Assembly: GCF_043641665.1 (NCBI RefSeq)
Contig: NC_092203.1
Location: 10,455,067 to 10,519,066, forward strand
Direction of reading: 5' to 3'
Length of the DNA stretch: 64,000 nt
Origin: Enoplosus armatus
Taxonomy: Eukaryota > Chordata > Actinopteri > Centrarchiformes > Enoplosidae
The notes beneath the pieces are model-generated. The model saw only the letters and a list, made by a program, of their open reading frames with translations, did no database searches and was not told the origin of the DNA. Every line of letters starts with the position of its first letter. Position 1 is the stretch's first letter. The translations under genes were made by a program, and so were the position numbers. Positions 26,000 through 37,719 of the stretch are shown piece after piece.

Positions 26000-26238
26000 G
26001 TGTGATGGAAATGAGCAGCGGCTGTATCAACCTGAATGAACCTTCCTCACGTGTTGCAGAGGATTGCAGCAGTCACTTTGTAATCGCAGAGGCAGGAAGA
26101 AACACACAACGCAGATGTCTTTTTTATCAGCTGTTAAGGAGGGGAACCCCACCTTAATGTCAAGGTAAGCAGGCTTTGATGGCTGAATTAATTCTTAATC
26201 TGTTGGCACGGCACTGCCAACACGGACTGAGATGTGTT
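26000..26238. other. unique non-coding DNA between C14 and G-quadruplex motif
   Basis: No gene or repeat recognised. It includes CTTAATGTCAAGG and GAATTAATTC words, which might belong to a small island. Confidence 0.4.
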
Positions 26239-26265
26239 GGGTGGGGCGGGTGGGCGGGAGGGGGG
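26239..26265 (+). other. predicted G-quadruplex motif, six G-runs with one-base loops
   Basis: Six runs of 3, 4, 3, 3, 3 and 6 G are separated by the single bases T, C, T, C and A. Single-base loops are known to favour very stable parallel quadruplexes. The motif lies 200 bp upstream of a pure G24 tract. Folding is predicted, not shown. Confidence 0.75.
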
Positions 26266-26464
26266 CTTTACTTCCTTCGACTTCTGAGAGATTTCCTGAA
26301 GGCATGCAAAACACACTCAAGACTTCTGTTGCTGATCCAAATCAGTTTTTTTCCTCCCTCTCAGACATTGTGCCTCACAGCTACGTACAGGCGACTTCTT
26401 TCAATTGATTAATTCTGCTGTAAATTGGTCATAATGTGTGACTATCTCAAGGAGCGTATTGCAT

Positions 26465-26488
26465 GGGGGGGGGGGGGGGGGGGGGGGG
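26465..26488 (+). repeat. G24 homopolymer
   Basis: Pure run of 24 G, the longest C/G homopolymer in the window. The true length is uncertain in any short-read assembly. Confidence 0.92.
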
Positions 26489-26625
26489 CTGCCAACCGCA
26501 GTAGTGTGGACACAAGTTTAGACATAAAGTTGAGTTTTTAAACTCAGCGATTTTATACTGGCGAGGCTTTGTTTCTCATGTTCTGTTGCGTTTATCAACA
26601 ACACAGTGGATGATTGGACTGATTG

Positions 26626-26855
26626 CAGTGGAAAGTACTGTACAATTTAACATACTTGTACTTGAGTATTTCCACGTTATGCTACTATATATTTCTACTC
26701 TTCGACATGTATTTGACAGATTTTACACACTACACCTATAATGAGCTCATACACGATGATTTATTATTATATTTAAGTGGCCAGCGGTTACATTCGCTTT
26801 ACCTCAACCAGCTGCAACATTAAAATGATGGGGTTTGCCTTTTAATAATGCATAT
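26626..26855 (+). repeat. teleost-wide interspersed repeat (GTACTTGAGTATTTCCA type)
   Basis: The copy starts with GTGGAAAGTACTG and carries CTTGTACTTGAGTATTTCCA, TTATGCTACTATATATTTCT, TATTTGACAG and, at the end, CAGCTGCAACATTAAAATGA. These words occur in the same order in a non-coding repeat found in very many copies in percomorph fishes ('aagtacttgagtatttccattttatgctacttt...'). No coding capacity is seen. I do not assign a class name. Decay is moderate. Confidence 0.7.
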
Positions 26856-27740
26856 TTTAAGAAGAGTTTATATTCTGTAAGTCTTGGTTTTATTAATAGT
26901 TCCTAACCCATTTACTTGTGTTTTATAGATTATTCATAGGCCATTATTAAAGTCTACTTTTAGGTTGCCAGGTAGTGAAAATTGGACTTTGTACAACCTG
27001 AAACCCAAAGAAAGTTCTTACAAATGAGTCGTTCCTGTTGGTCAGTGGCCTTTGTGTGTATACGCTAAAAGGGCCAGGAAGCAATGGTTCATGGGAATCA
27101 CTGACTCACTTGATCGTCTCACTGTCGTCATGTACATTATCTGTCGCTGATGACGTTATTCACAGCATCCTCTAAAGCCTTTTCTCTGCTCAACACTGTC
27201 TGGCCTTTCTGCTGCAGAAGAATATCAGTGATGTCTGTGTGTAAAGCAGGATAACCTTTGCATGAACCATCATGCATTGCAGAGGTCATGCTTAATGCTA
27301 CGTGGTTAGCGGTAGCTTGTTAGCAGCCTGATCCAGTTAGAGCTGCAACAAAGCTGCACACATTTTCCCAAAGAAGAGGAATTACAACCATAATCGTTCT
27401 TGTCATTTGCACAGCAATTTTACTCCTGAATGCCTCGTTTTAGGGAGGAATTAATAAAAAAAAAAACTAAAAAAAAAGCGCATGAGCTTCAGGTGCCGCA
27501 GAGTTCACCCTTTTCACACTCATCCTTGCCTGCAGCCCTGCGACGCTCTCTCACTCTCTCTCTTGGTTTCTTATTATCAGTTAATAATTCTTTCTCATTC
27601 AAGCAAATTAGAGAAACTTGACTGTGTTAGAGCGAGTCCAGCATGGAGCTGCAGGCAGAGAGGAGGCTAAATGGCAGAAATTCCCCCCAGAGCAAAGAGC
27701 GCATGAAGCACAACATTGTGTCCACCACAAAAGCCGCTCT
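26856..27740. other. non-coding DNA
   Basis: No gene is supported. A-rich runs occur near 27460-27475. Short unmatched open frames lie at 27430-27809. Confidence 0.5.
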
Positions 27741-28140
27741 GTAGTTTTGATCCCCTCTAATTTAATTAGCCCAAGAGGTAGTGCATTAATTTGCCAGGAA
27801 TTCTTCTGATGCAGAAAGCCGCCCCCGGTGCATGGAGGGAGAGTGGGGAAGAAGAAACCTCCTTATTGCTTTTGTGCAGTTGAAGAGAAGGACATTTTCT
27901 TCCATCTTCCGTGCCATGGTGCAAGAGCTTTGATAGGATTGATCTCTATCAACATTTGTGTGTAATTCGGGAGGCTTTTTCTGTCATTACAAACCAAAGC
28001 TCATCATACTTTAATGTTATTCCTTCTCTAAGTCGATTGAGTCTCCCTCCGTCCTTTGGCTGCAAATATTAAGGACTGCAGCTTTCACAGGGAATCACAG
28101 ATCAACTGCATCTTATAGTACAACTATAAGATGTTCATGT
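27741..28140. promoter_or_regulatory. candidate conserved non-coding island with a perfect hairpin at its end
   Basis: Unique DNA with CTCTAATTTAATTAGCCC, GTGCATTAATTTGCC and GATAGGATTGATCTCTATCA words (the last is a partial dyad around 27932). A perfect 10-bp stem (28109-28118 and 28124-28133) with a 5-base loop closes the segment. Regulatory role is inference. Confidence 0.3.
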
Positions 28141-29365
28141 CAAATTTGTTCCATCACCATCTTTAAAAAGATATGCAACCTTCTGCCATTTACATTTTTC
28201 TGTGTTGTTATGTTAGTTTTCTGTTCAGTTGTAGTTTTGTAGCTACTAACTCCATTTTTATTAAAGGAATTAAGCTGAACCTTGAAACTCAGATATTCTG
28301 GATTTAGGTATGAAGGGTAATACAGGAGGAAGTGGTAACTTTGAGGCCATCGCTAACACACCAGCAGTCATTCAAACTTAAATCTAAGATCGTAATCCCT
28401 CCAGTTGTCACAGGAGGGGAAACGTTTCACTATCGCACTGATTTTCATTTGAAAGGAAAAACTGAAAAACATGATTGAATTATCACACAGTGTTCTTGAT
28501 AAGTGAAGATCAGGGCTATTTGATAACATTAATTTTTTGAGCTATCGCACACAGCTCCTTTGATAATCTTTCATCTTGAGACACTGTCTTGTGTGATTAT
28601 ACTAAATTGAAGAGGCCTACACCATAGTCATTAAAGAATCACTTCTCATTTTGCAATTAGAGTGCTTCCAGTGGTCCACACAAAGATACCAGCCTGCCGC
28701 ACGTCATTTTACACACTGAAATACTCTGTTTGTCCCTGAACGTATCCCGACAAGGTAGCTCTCTCCTGCTCTCCCAGCCGCACTGACATGATGTATTCTT
28801 GCAGGTTGAGTTGTAGTTTTGGTATGAAACTCAAAAGCTTTCATGAAAGTAGCATCAGCCTCACTTCTGTAGCCACAACATCGCTGAAAAACTACTCGGG
28901 TACTAAATCCGCGTTACGAATATACTGAAGAGAATTGTCTTGAATTTAAAACTCACCTGAAACTTTCCACTCTTATCACACAGGAAGGTATGCAGCTACT
29001 TTGCTAGGAAAGCGCAACATGTAGACCTTCTAGTGATCCACTTTGAGAGTTCATCTATAATTCAGAGACAATCGCAACCCTGGACTCAGAACCCAGGTTA
29101 ACCAGCGAGCGCTGCATTTGTTTTGCCGCGAGCAACGTTGTTTTCCCCTCTCCCCGAGGTAGAAATCTGCTCTGATGTGTCCCCTTTTTGTCCGCCCTGC
29201 ATCCTAAGGTACATTTTCACCGTGGAGAGGTAAAAGCATGGGTGAGATGTTTTATAGTCGCAGTACAAGTGCACAGTGCGGGGGCTCAGCGGGATAAATA
29301 ATTCACCGGAGCATGTTTGAACAGGTACGGAAATAATCCTTCAGCAAAGTGAGAGTGGATATACA
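28141..29365. other. non-coding DNA
   Basis: Unique-looking with no recognised repeat or gene. The only open frames are short. Confidence 0.5.
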
Positions 29366-29377
29366 CCCCCCCCCCCC
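29366..29377. repeat. C12 homopolymer
   Basis: Pure C12 followed by a TCC-rich pyrimidine patch. Confidence 0.88.
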
Positions 29378-30029
29378 TCCTCCCCTCCCTCCGTCTGCTG
29401 CCTCTCGATGGTTTCAGAACAACTTGCAAGTGCAGAGAGGTCTCTAAACATATCACCCGGGCCGGATGAAATATTAAAGGTTATTGGTTGGCGTGAGAGC
29501 GTGCTCCTCGAACGCCTCCCGTGCTGAGACAAGCAGGTAAACGTAAGTTCCCTCTCAGAGTAGACAGGTTGAGATATCTGACACTGGTAAATATTACATG
29601 GAAGTGTGTGCTATCCAAGGGGCAGGTGTGCTGACTGCACAGACCCACAGGCTCCTTTTAAACAGCGTCAATCCTTTTTACTTCTGTTTGATTTGCAGAT
29701 TTCCTACGTGTGCATGCTCTTTTTTTGCAGTATAGTTCAGACATTCGTGATAAAACAGATACAGAGATGTGGACACACACCTCCCTTTGTTACCTCTGGT
29801 ATCTGGGTTAACATGCAGTTACCAGTTAGTGGGCTTACAGGAGCAACGTGGTATCAGTGTGACATCACTGTGGACCTTTCTTGTACCTTATATGGGAAAT
29901 AAACATGAGTTTAGCGTATCATGTCTCACCACAGTGAGTAATAGTGAACATGGAGATAGAGAAGAGGACTAAACTCACTCACCCACTTTAACCTCTTTGT
30001 TTTTCGCCCTGAGCATCACAGCAGACCCC
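29378..30029. other. non-coding DNA
   Basis: Holds a short unique island at about 29400-29520 (with GAAATATTAAAGGTTATTGG) and otherwise nothing recognisable. The two overlapping frames at 29606-29972 have no family match. Confidence 0.45.
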
Positions 30030-30147
30030 AGGAAAGGACGGAAAGGGGGGCGGAGGGGTGATGGGAGGGGGTAGAGGCAGCAGCCTCACGGTGGCCGCGG
30101 GCTGGAGGGGTGAGGAGGGGGGTGGGTGAGTCGGGGGTGAGGGGATA
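30030..30147 (+). other. G-rich tract with G-quadruplex potential
   Basis: Plus strand with many G-runs of 3-6 spread over about 115 bp, including GGAGGGGTGAGGAGGGGGGT near 30105. The minus-strand open frame here is Pro/Leu/Ser low complexity and is an artefact. Confidence 0.65.
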
Positions 30148-30169
30148 ATTAAGCGAGCACGGTGACAGC

Positions 30170-30335
30170 TGCAGCAGGTCCCGAGCAAAAGGCCTGAGCT
30201 CCACTGAGCTGAATTAATGGCATCAGTGGAGCCCGGCAGCGCCGCCACCGCCGCTAACATTTGATCATTAATTATTAGCCTTTTGACAGAGCCGGGCCTC
30301 GTAACCCCTCACCTGCCCATCGGCAAGGCCTCACC
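30170..30335. promoter_or_regulatory. candidate conserved non-coding island with TGATCATTAATTATTAG
   Basis: A repeat-free segment directly after the G-rich tract. It contains GAATTAATGG, TGATCATTAATTATTAG (30262-30278), TTTTGACAG and TCACCTG words, that is, homeodomain-, MEIS- and E-box-like sites within about 100 bp. It also has a short GCC-repeat-like patch (30241-30254). This is one of the best enhancer-like candidates by motif density. Confidence 0.35.
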
Positions 30336-31279
30336 TGTACCGCACACATCTCACATGCTGTACGCAGATACACGCAGAATTTTATAAGAGAAACATCCAT
30401 CAAACATTTTTGACTCGTTGTTGATGCAACATGAATCTTAAGACAGATCCCAGATCCGTTTCTGACGCCAAAAATAAAACCCCGCTAATTCATTTAGTTC
30501 AGTTCCTCACTGCTCGCTGGGATTTCACCACTCACATGCTGGTATAATTACACAAATGAAATAATTGACACAGATGAATAATACAACCTCACATTTTCCC
30601 AAAGGGTCACTCGACAACACACACCTAAGAGAGGTGACACTGATACTGAGTGTTATTAATAGACACCAGCCTCTTCCTGTGCTCCATTTCTAGTCAAATA
30701 GAAGTGACCTCAGGAAAGAAAATATCACGTAACATTTCTGTGAGCACTTTAATTATTTTTCAGTGAATCATTTATTTATTTGAATAGATAGGGGTCAGAT
30801 TATTTGGATCTTTGGATCCTTCTGGATTTTTGGCATTAAAATGGCTAAATTAAAAGAGGATAAATATAATCACTGTTGACAATCATCAGTTACAGCCCCC
30901 CAACACCTTTTAAACAGCGAGACCACTGCACGTATCATGTCAGTGAGTGTTCCCAGTCTAAGGGCCAGAAAGAGGAGAAGCGTTTTGACTGCCTGGTTTA
31001 CACTCGACAGACGAGCTCGCCCCTTCACTACGTGAGAGGTCTGTTTCATCATTCCCAGAGGTCCCCCCCCATGCATCCTCCGTGCTCTCCTTCCTCCATA
31101 CCTAGTTCTGATCTGAACGTAGGCATGGTGCGTGGCGGATGAGGTAACACCAGGCAATCTCAACATGGTGCCGCTTACATCAACCCGCCGGTTCAGATGA
31201 GCTGCCAGACCATCGCTGCTCATCAGAATTTCTGCTCTTATAATTGACCTTCCCGATTGAATAAAAATTAAATAAAATT
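30336..31279. other. non-coding DNA
   Basis: Unique-looking. It includes TTATTTATTTG words near 30770 and overlapping frames on both strands at 30870-31223 that match nothing known. No gene is supported. Confidence 0.5.
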
Positions 31280-31515
31280 AAAATAGAAGACGCTGGTGCC
31301 GATCCACGGCGGGCCTGGCTCGCTCACAAAGCTTGCAATTAACGCTAATCGGGGACAGGCCGTCCGCTGATTTAGGTGAGGGCGTCTCGAGTCTGGAGAA
31401 GACCGGAGTGTGCCAAGCGAGCCTGTTAGGGAGAAGCTCAGAGGGGCCCTTTTAAAGATTGAAGCCCTGGCATGTTGCGACGGGCTTTTGATTGCACTCC
31501 GCTGAGTGAGAGCGC
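31280..31515. promoter_or_regulatory. candidate conserved non-coding island
   Basis: About 230 bp with balanced composition and many CpGs but no repeat. Words include GCTTGCAATTAACGCTAATC and GGCTTTTGATTGCACTCC. Preserved CpGs inside a non-coding, repeat-free block are suggestive of constraint, but this is inference. Confidence 0.35.
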
Positions 31516-32107
31516 CGGCTTGGAGGAAATTTACATGTCACGACTTCTGCAGAGAAGAAACAGGTAGTAGTAGTGACCGCGCCTCAGTCATATCAAGTAA
31601 TTAAATACGTTTTATTTATGTAGTTCAGGGATTGCTGAGATGGAAATTGTCTGCAGTGCTGACCTGTGATTTGGTCTAAAGCATGCAGATTATTTTTAAA
31701 AACAAGATGCATGCACATAGTAGGTCACATGCGGTATTCTCTTCACAGCACAGTCCTGTCCTGACCTGCGTGCAGGATCCCAGCCCCCAGGTTGAGAACC
31801 TCTGCTTTACTTAACATGTTCATTTACCTTGAGCTATATTTACCCTGATCACAAAGAGAGTCTCTTAAGACTCCACTTCCACTCTCTCTATTGAGTCTCC
31901 TCACAAGCGCCTGGCCGTGCACAATGAGAGCGCAGAGCATTCAGTGCAACGAATGGGGAGATGTGTGCTCAGTGTAATGGCCCGCGGGTCCTAATTGCGC
32001 CGATTGATTCGAGTTGCCGAGTTTGACCATAGAATTTTTATCTGAGGAAACCATCTTGAAGGAGAGGCCAATGATGACATTTATTTTTCACAGTTAACAT
32101 CTTCAAA
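31516..32107. other. non-coding DNA with a repeat fragment
   Basis: A likely interspersed-repeat end sits at 31775-31811 (separate entry). The rest looks unique. Confidence 0.5.
31775..31811 (+). repeat. interspersed repeat end fragment
   Basis: CCCCCAGGTTGAGAACCTCT followed by GCTTTA resembles the 'ccccaggttgagaaccactgctcta' end of a repeat common in fishes. It is too short to classify. Confidence 0.4.
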
Positions 32108-32119
32108 CCCCCCCCCCCC
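32108..32119. repeat. C12 homopolymer
   Basis: Pure C run followed by a CCTCC pyrimidine patch. Confidence 0.88.
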
Positions 32120-32184
32120 TCCTCCTTACTCACCAAGTTTACATTAGAGATGGAGATCACAAGATCTGCTGACTGTATGTATGC

Positions 32185-32187
<3 letters not shown>

Positions 32188-32215
<28 letters not shown>
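32188..32215. repeat. (GT)14 microsatellite
   Basis: Pure GT tract of about 28 bp. Confidence 0.95.
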
Positions 32216-32217
<2 letters not shown>

Positions 32218-35200
32218 CTCACATGGACCTCCTTTCAAAGCACTTTAGATGCTATTCAATTGATATGGCCATTAATGCGTGGAAGGGGAACCATTTCGGC
32301 GTGACTCTTGATGTGTCTGCATTTCACTGCCATGTTTTTTTCCCTTTCCTTCTATAGAGGAGCTTCTATAGAAAGCTTTCTTTCTCCCTCTGTTCCGCAG
32401 CATTAGTAATTATCACGAGGATGCCTCCTAGCCTCACTGCAGAAAAAACAAAACAAAAAAAAGCCGTCTTCACTCGTCAGAGAACAGAGACGTCAATTTA
32501 GGCCCTGCTCCCCCTGTTAGCGCAGGGTTTTGAATTAAAAACATCCTTCACAGGTCGTCTCTTTGTGCGCAGCCGGGCAGCAGCAGCAGGTTCGGGGAAA
32601 ACTTCAATTATTTTCCATTAACAGGGATACAATTGATCTAAACATGTGGTGAATGGGCCAATAGCACTACCTTAAGAGGAGGCGGTTTTAAGGGAGTGAA
32701 GTTGCGCAGGCTGAGCACCCCTATGGATCAGCCCTCTGGATCTATACAATCTAGAGGCCCTCCTGCCTCAACCTGATTGAATACCATGTAGAGGGCCTGT
32801 GGAGAGACTCTAGTAACCGTATGCCATTGTCCAGATGCTCACCTACAGTCACCAAGTGGGGGTAAAGAGAGTGCAGGAGGGGGGCGGTGGCACTGCGGAG
32901 GCTAGACGAGCATGTTTTTGACTTACTGCCGGTTCAGATCTCCAGAGGGGGAGCGATACACAAAAGAAGCAAGGAGGCTTGTTTAAATTTTGAGGAGTTA
33001 TATAACTCAGAAATCCTGACGTCAGTAAACTGTACGCAGCATGTTTTTTCAGTGCAGATTTTCATTGAAAAATACCCAGATTTCTTTCACTGGAGAACTG
33101 ATTTTCACCTTGATGTTGTGTTTATTCAGGCGCTCAAAGGTTGTTGCTTTTCTTACTAGAAGAAGATGCCGATCACCGTAGTTTACAGTAAGTGTAAGAA
33201 AATCAGAAAATCTTAAGAGACAGTGAAGAGAAGTGTAAATCACATCTTTACATCTGAGTTTTAAAAATGTGTACTAAAAAATAAGAATCTTGTCTACGTG
33301 AGTGAAGGTTAAAGACAGAAGCACACACAGACTCCCGAAACACAAAGTGAGAGTCTGCGTTTAGCGTGAAGTAGCACAAATCAAGTCAAACATCGACCCT
33401 CCAAATGTCTCTCGCAAAAAACCTTTTTGCAGCATAAAAGTGAGGAATAATTTCTCAGTGAAAGGCTGCTACGTGTAAACATATTCATGGAACACCTGAT
33501 CTTAGACTCTTTTCATGTCACCTATGTCTGAGAGCGTCTGTGTGCCGATGTGTATTTTGAAAGATATGAAAGGAATCAGACATCAAAACGGGATGAAAGG
33601 AGCAGAGTCGAAAGTTGACTATGACAATCCTTAATCGCTGGGAAGAGGTGTTGTTGTTGTGGAAACAGGTTTATGCCGACACCTTGCCAGAGGTACAGAG
33701 GAGCTGAATACTCAGCCGTGTAATTCCTCCGCTCGCTGAATTCCTGGTCATCATACCTTCAAAACGTAAACATCGACGCGTCTCCAATCGTATTAAGTTG
33801 TGAAGCCATCGGTGTTTCTTTTGAAAGGGCCACAACTGGAGTCGATGCCAGCAGAGGCTTCTCATACAAAGGCTCATTTTTCAGTGTCTCTTCTCACCCC
33901 GGAGCTGTTTGCCAATCTAGCTCTGAATACACCCTTCACTGGCTTGAGCACCTTGAGGTGTGCTCATCTCTAATCATTATTTGATGACAGAAATCTGCAG
34001 GCAAAAAACCAGGAGACACACAGTTCCTTAGCAACGGGCGCCGGTAGTCCAAACAATTTCATTAAAGCGTGGCACCTCTTAGCAGGTGGGTGAGTGTTAG
34101 AGGAGATAAACATTCATGAGCAGATTGGCTGTGGTATTTGCCAACATCACAATTGATGATATCAATTTGTTTGCGAAGCAGCTCAAATATTGTAAGTGGA
34201 TTAAGCAAAGGTGTCGGGGATGGTGAAGGAGTGTATCAGGATGTCTTTTTTCCTTTAATTAATGGTGAGCAAATGCAGCAAAAAATGATCTTCCTTTGTT
34301 CTGTAGAGAATTAGAATTACTTTAATCCCCGAGCACAGCAAACACACAGCATATACATTATTGATACACATAATACAGGAGCAGCAGGACACATCAGGGC
34401 CATATATTTTTATTTTTGACCTATTCTGAATATATATCATTATTAGGGTTTCTCATTTCGATTAGATCGTCCACGGTCTGACAGCTTGACAACTTTCACT
34501 GTTTACTTTGCGCTGCATTGCGCTGAATGTCATTTAGCTTTAATAAACTGAAAGAAAGTGGAGCGTCGGCAGGCACATTTACAATATTGTTTTGCTGACA
34601 TTTGTTGTGTTTTACGAGCATACTGAATGCAGATACGTCGTCGTAAAGTCAGCTTTCAGTAAGTTTTGGTCAGCTCACTGTCGGTAAACTTACACGAATG
34701 AAATAAAAGTACAAATAAATAAAACTCTTGGCACCTGCTGGGCCCCGTAGAGTATCTTTTTTTTAATGGTGAGAAGGTGATATTGTCAGTCCCTCCTCTC
34801 CAAATGGCTAACCTGTTGAGGTGGTCTGACTGTTGCAGCCCGAAACCTGTCGAAACTGGGTACAATTTAACAGACGCACCTGAGGCATTTCTCAAAAAAT
34901 ACACACCAATAATTAACTTTTTGTGGCATGAAAGGTACATCTCCTCCAACCTTTATACATGTTCATCCAATTAACAGGTGAGTTCCACCTGGCCTCACAT
35001 GGACAGAGGTAACTGATTCTCGACCTTGTCCTGGTCGCTAACAGGTAATCATTTTCAAAACCTGTTTCAAGAGCAGTCAGGTGTCAAACGCTCTAACTTT
35101 GTTTTCCCACAAAAGTGATGACACCTCAAGTACACGACATGTGGAGTCGAGTGTCGTGAGTTGAAGAAATGAGGGGCTGAAGCTGTTTGACATAGTTTAT

Positions 35201-36300
35201 AAATCAATCTATAAATGATCGACATTCATCACTTGAAGAACTTGATGTCTAAAATAATAAAGTCTCCATTAGATTTGTTGACTACACTTCACTCAATGCC
35301 ACTGCTTCCTAATCTGATTGTCCCGTTAGCGACCGAGCTAAGCTAACAGGTTAGCAAACCTGCTCACCGAGCTTCAGTAACTTTTTATTAAGCGAAATGG
35401 TGGACAGTGGTGAACAAAGTGCCGGGGGGGGGGGTCACTTTGTTATAGTGGTTTCTGCCAGCCACAGCAGTTCACCAACTAGCCCACAAGTAGTCACTGT
35501 GGCTGAAAGCTTCTAGGACCAACCAGAAAAGACTAAATCCTTTCCTCATACCTTTGTAGCCTTCTCAGACCCTATTTCTTGTCTTCCTTACACCGGAGAG
35601 ACAGCCTGCTTGAGATAAACTTGTCATTTGTGGAGTTAAAGGCAAACAGCACTTGATTTAAGCACTTTTATTCATTATCACTTTGATCAAGGACAGTCCA
35701 ATCAAGAACTGTAGACAAGCGCAGCTCCTTTGAATCCAGAGATAGTGCTCTAATTTGTGGTGCCATATTGTCCATAGCCTGGAGGTACTACATTGACCAT
35801 GAATAAGATGAAAGAGACTTGTGAATGCAGAATGTGTGTTATAATGCTTTTACATCCAAATGTGCTTCATATCATCGTCACAAGATCAACTGAGAGCCAG
35901 AAAATAGGCCCTGATGTCCGGACATTTATTCTTGTTGCCCTCAGGTTTCAGTTCAGTGTCAGTTCAGCTTCTTTGAAGTTGTATGACTGGTTAAGGTGCA
36001 GGACAAAGACCACGTCTTTGTGTTTTAGTGATGAGCAGCAGCGGTGAATGATTTCTCAGACACATTACACCGTCTGGAGACACAGTAGTGAGATATTTCA
36101 AGGTTGAAAGTGGCTTATAGGTGTAGGTAACTGTGTCTCACACTGGCTGTGAGGTCTTGTTGTCTTTGTATGTATCACTTCTATTCTCATGTATTTATGA
36201 CGAATATATCAATATATCAGTGTTGTCCACCTCGGGTCAGAGTTACAGAAAGGTAGAGATGTGTTTTATATAGAAGTAATGGAGTTTATTCTACAGTTGA
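32216..36300. other. non-coding, mostly unique DNA
   Basis: About 4 kb without a supported gene. A repeat-free section at 32600-32860 may be an island. A G10 tract occurs near 35426. Open frames of up to about 97 codons match no family. No splice-flanked frame stood out. Confidence 0.55.
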
Positions 36301-36306
36301 ACACAT

Positions 36307-36358
36307 GAAATTAGTTGAAATTAGTTGCTAGCCTCCAATTTTATTGACAAATTGACAA
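36307..36358 (+). repeat. two adjacent short direct duplications
   Basis: GAAATTAGTT is duplicated exactly at 36307-36326, and ATTGACAA is duplicated at 36343-36358. They look like local slippage events beside the TA microsatellite. Confidence 0.7.
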
Positions 36359-36414
36359 ATTTGAGGTTTTCTGGTTTACTTCCTATGACCGTCCTGAGTT
36401 ACACTAAATGTAAG

Positions 36415-36416
36415 CA

Positions 36417-36466
<50 letters not shown>
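36415..36466. repeat. (TA)n microsatellite
   Basis: About 50 bp of alternating T and A with one interruption near the start. It is self-complementary and can form a hairpin or cruciform. Confidence 0.93.
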
Positions 36467-36471
<5 letters not shown>

Positions 36472-37246
36472 GCTGAAAACCTTGTATCTCCAAAACAGCT
36501 GCTTTTCATGAGCCAGAAAACAGTCCTGTTCAGTTTCTTTTGGACAATATTATCCACTGTATCATCTCCTCAGTCAGTTGATGATTATCCAAACAACAAC
36601 ACTCTGTTTCTGTTAAGATCATGATTCGGTCATCAGTGTTGATTTAGTAATAATGTAAATATGAGTAATTCTGTTTCAGTTTGCGTTTTAATTTCCTTTT
36701 ATGGTCTAAATACTGTTTCAAAGGCTTTTTCCACCCAGAAGTCGAGGGCCCCCCCGAAGCTCCAGGATCTCTATGTCTCGATTGCTTTGTGTTTACTTTA
36801 TTTGTTTGTTTGGCAAATAGGAAGCATAATATCATTGCAGGTCCTGCTTCAGTGGCTAATCTTGTCACTTCAAAGTTTTAGCGAAAGCAGTTTTGTGTCC
36901 TTCTTCACATTATTGCACTTTCAGGTTGCACCTTTAGAGGAAACATTGCAGCACCGGCCTCCAAATCCTCCCTCTGCCTTTATAAGCCGTCAGTGGCTCT
37001 GCACCAGCACCTGCAAGACAAATCCCCGTTCATGCATTGTAGTTGGTAAATAACGAATTGGTTCAGATCTGTGGGGCAGTAAATTCTGAAAAGCTGCCTC
37101 TACGAGCAGAGCAGGTGTACTAATCTAAATCTTTATGCTGCAGCGCTGAGTGACCTGCGGCTCCGTGTATGTTAACGTATTAATTTATGATCGCCGTCTC
37201 CATCAAAGACTGACATAAATGAACTGGCGTTGCTTCCTGCTCATGA
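36467..37246. other. non-coding DNA
   Basis: Unique-looking. A 130-codon plus-strand frame (36661-37053) overlaps others on both strands and resembles no known protein. No gene is supported. Confidence 0.5.
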
Positions 37247-37278
37247 CCCCCCCCCCCCCCACCACCACCACCACCACC
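37247..37278 (+). repeat. C14 tract followed by (ACC)6
   Basis: A pure C14 run passes directly into six ACC units. It is a compound simple repeat. Confidence 0.92.
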
Positions 37279-37640
37279 TCCCCTGTCATCTTTTTGACAC
37301 CTCCGAAAGATGACATGGAAATACATGTGTCGGCAAGCCTGACAATGAGGAGCCGTAAAGCAATAAAGCGAGAGAAAAAAAGAAAAAAAACGAGGAAGAC
37401 GGGGACCTCGGAGTGTTTGTCACTGTCATGTCTATTGATTGATGACAAAGAAAACGATTGAGAGGTCCTCGACAGAGGGGCAGGAGGAGACAGACGGAGA
37501 GAATTTCATTTGTTGAGTCAAATATTCAGAAAGGAGACGTGCACGGGCATTTTAGCCTCCCATTTCTCTTATTGTGTTACATTAATCAAAGGGCTTCCGG
37601 GACGTTCATCTGAACCGATTGTCACCGTGATGTTCAGCAA
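37279..37640. promoter_or_regulatory. candidate conserved non-coding island
   Basis: Repeat-poor segment with the words TCATCTTTTTGACACC, GCAATAAAGCG, TCTATTGATTGATGAC and TTACATTAATCAAAGGG (a TCF/LEF-like CAAAG core). An A-rich run interrupts it near 37376. Function is inferred only from motifs. Confidence 0.28.
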
Positions 37641-37719
37641 ACGAAGAGAAAAAACAACCCCAAAAAAAAAAAAGCATCCTTCAGAGATGTCTCTTTCCTG
37701 ACAGTGGTATCAATTGTCT

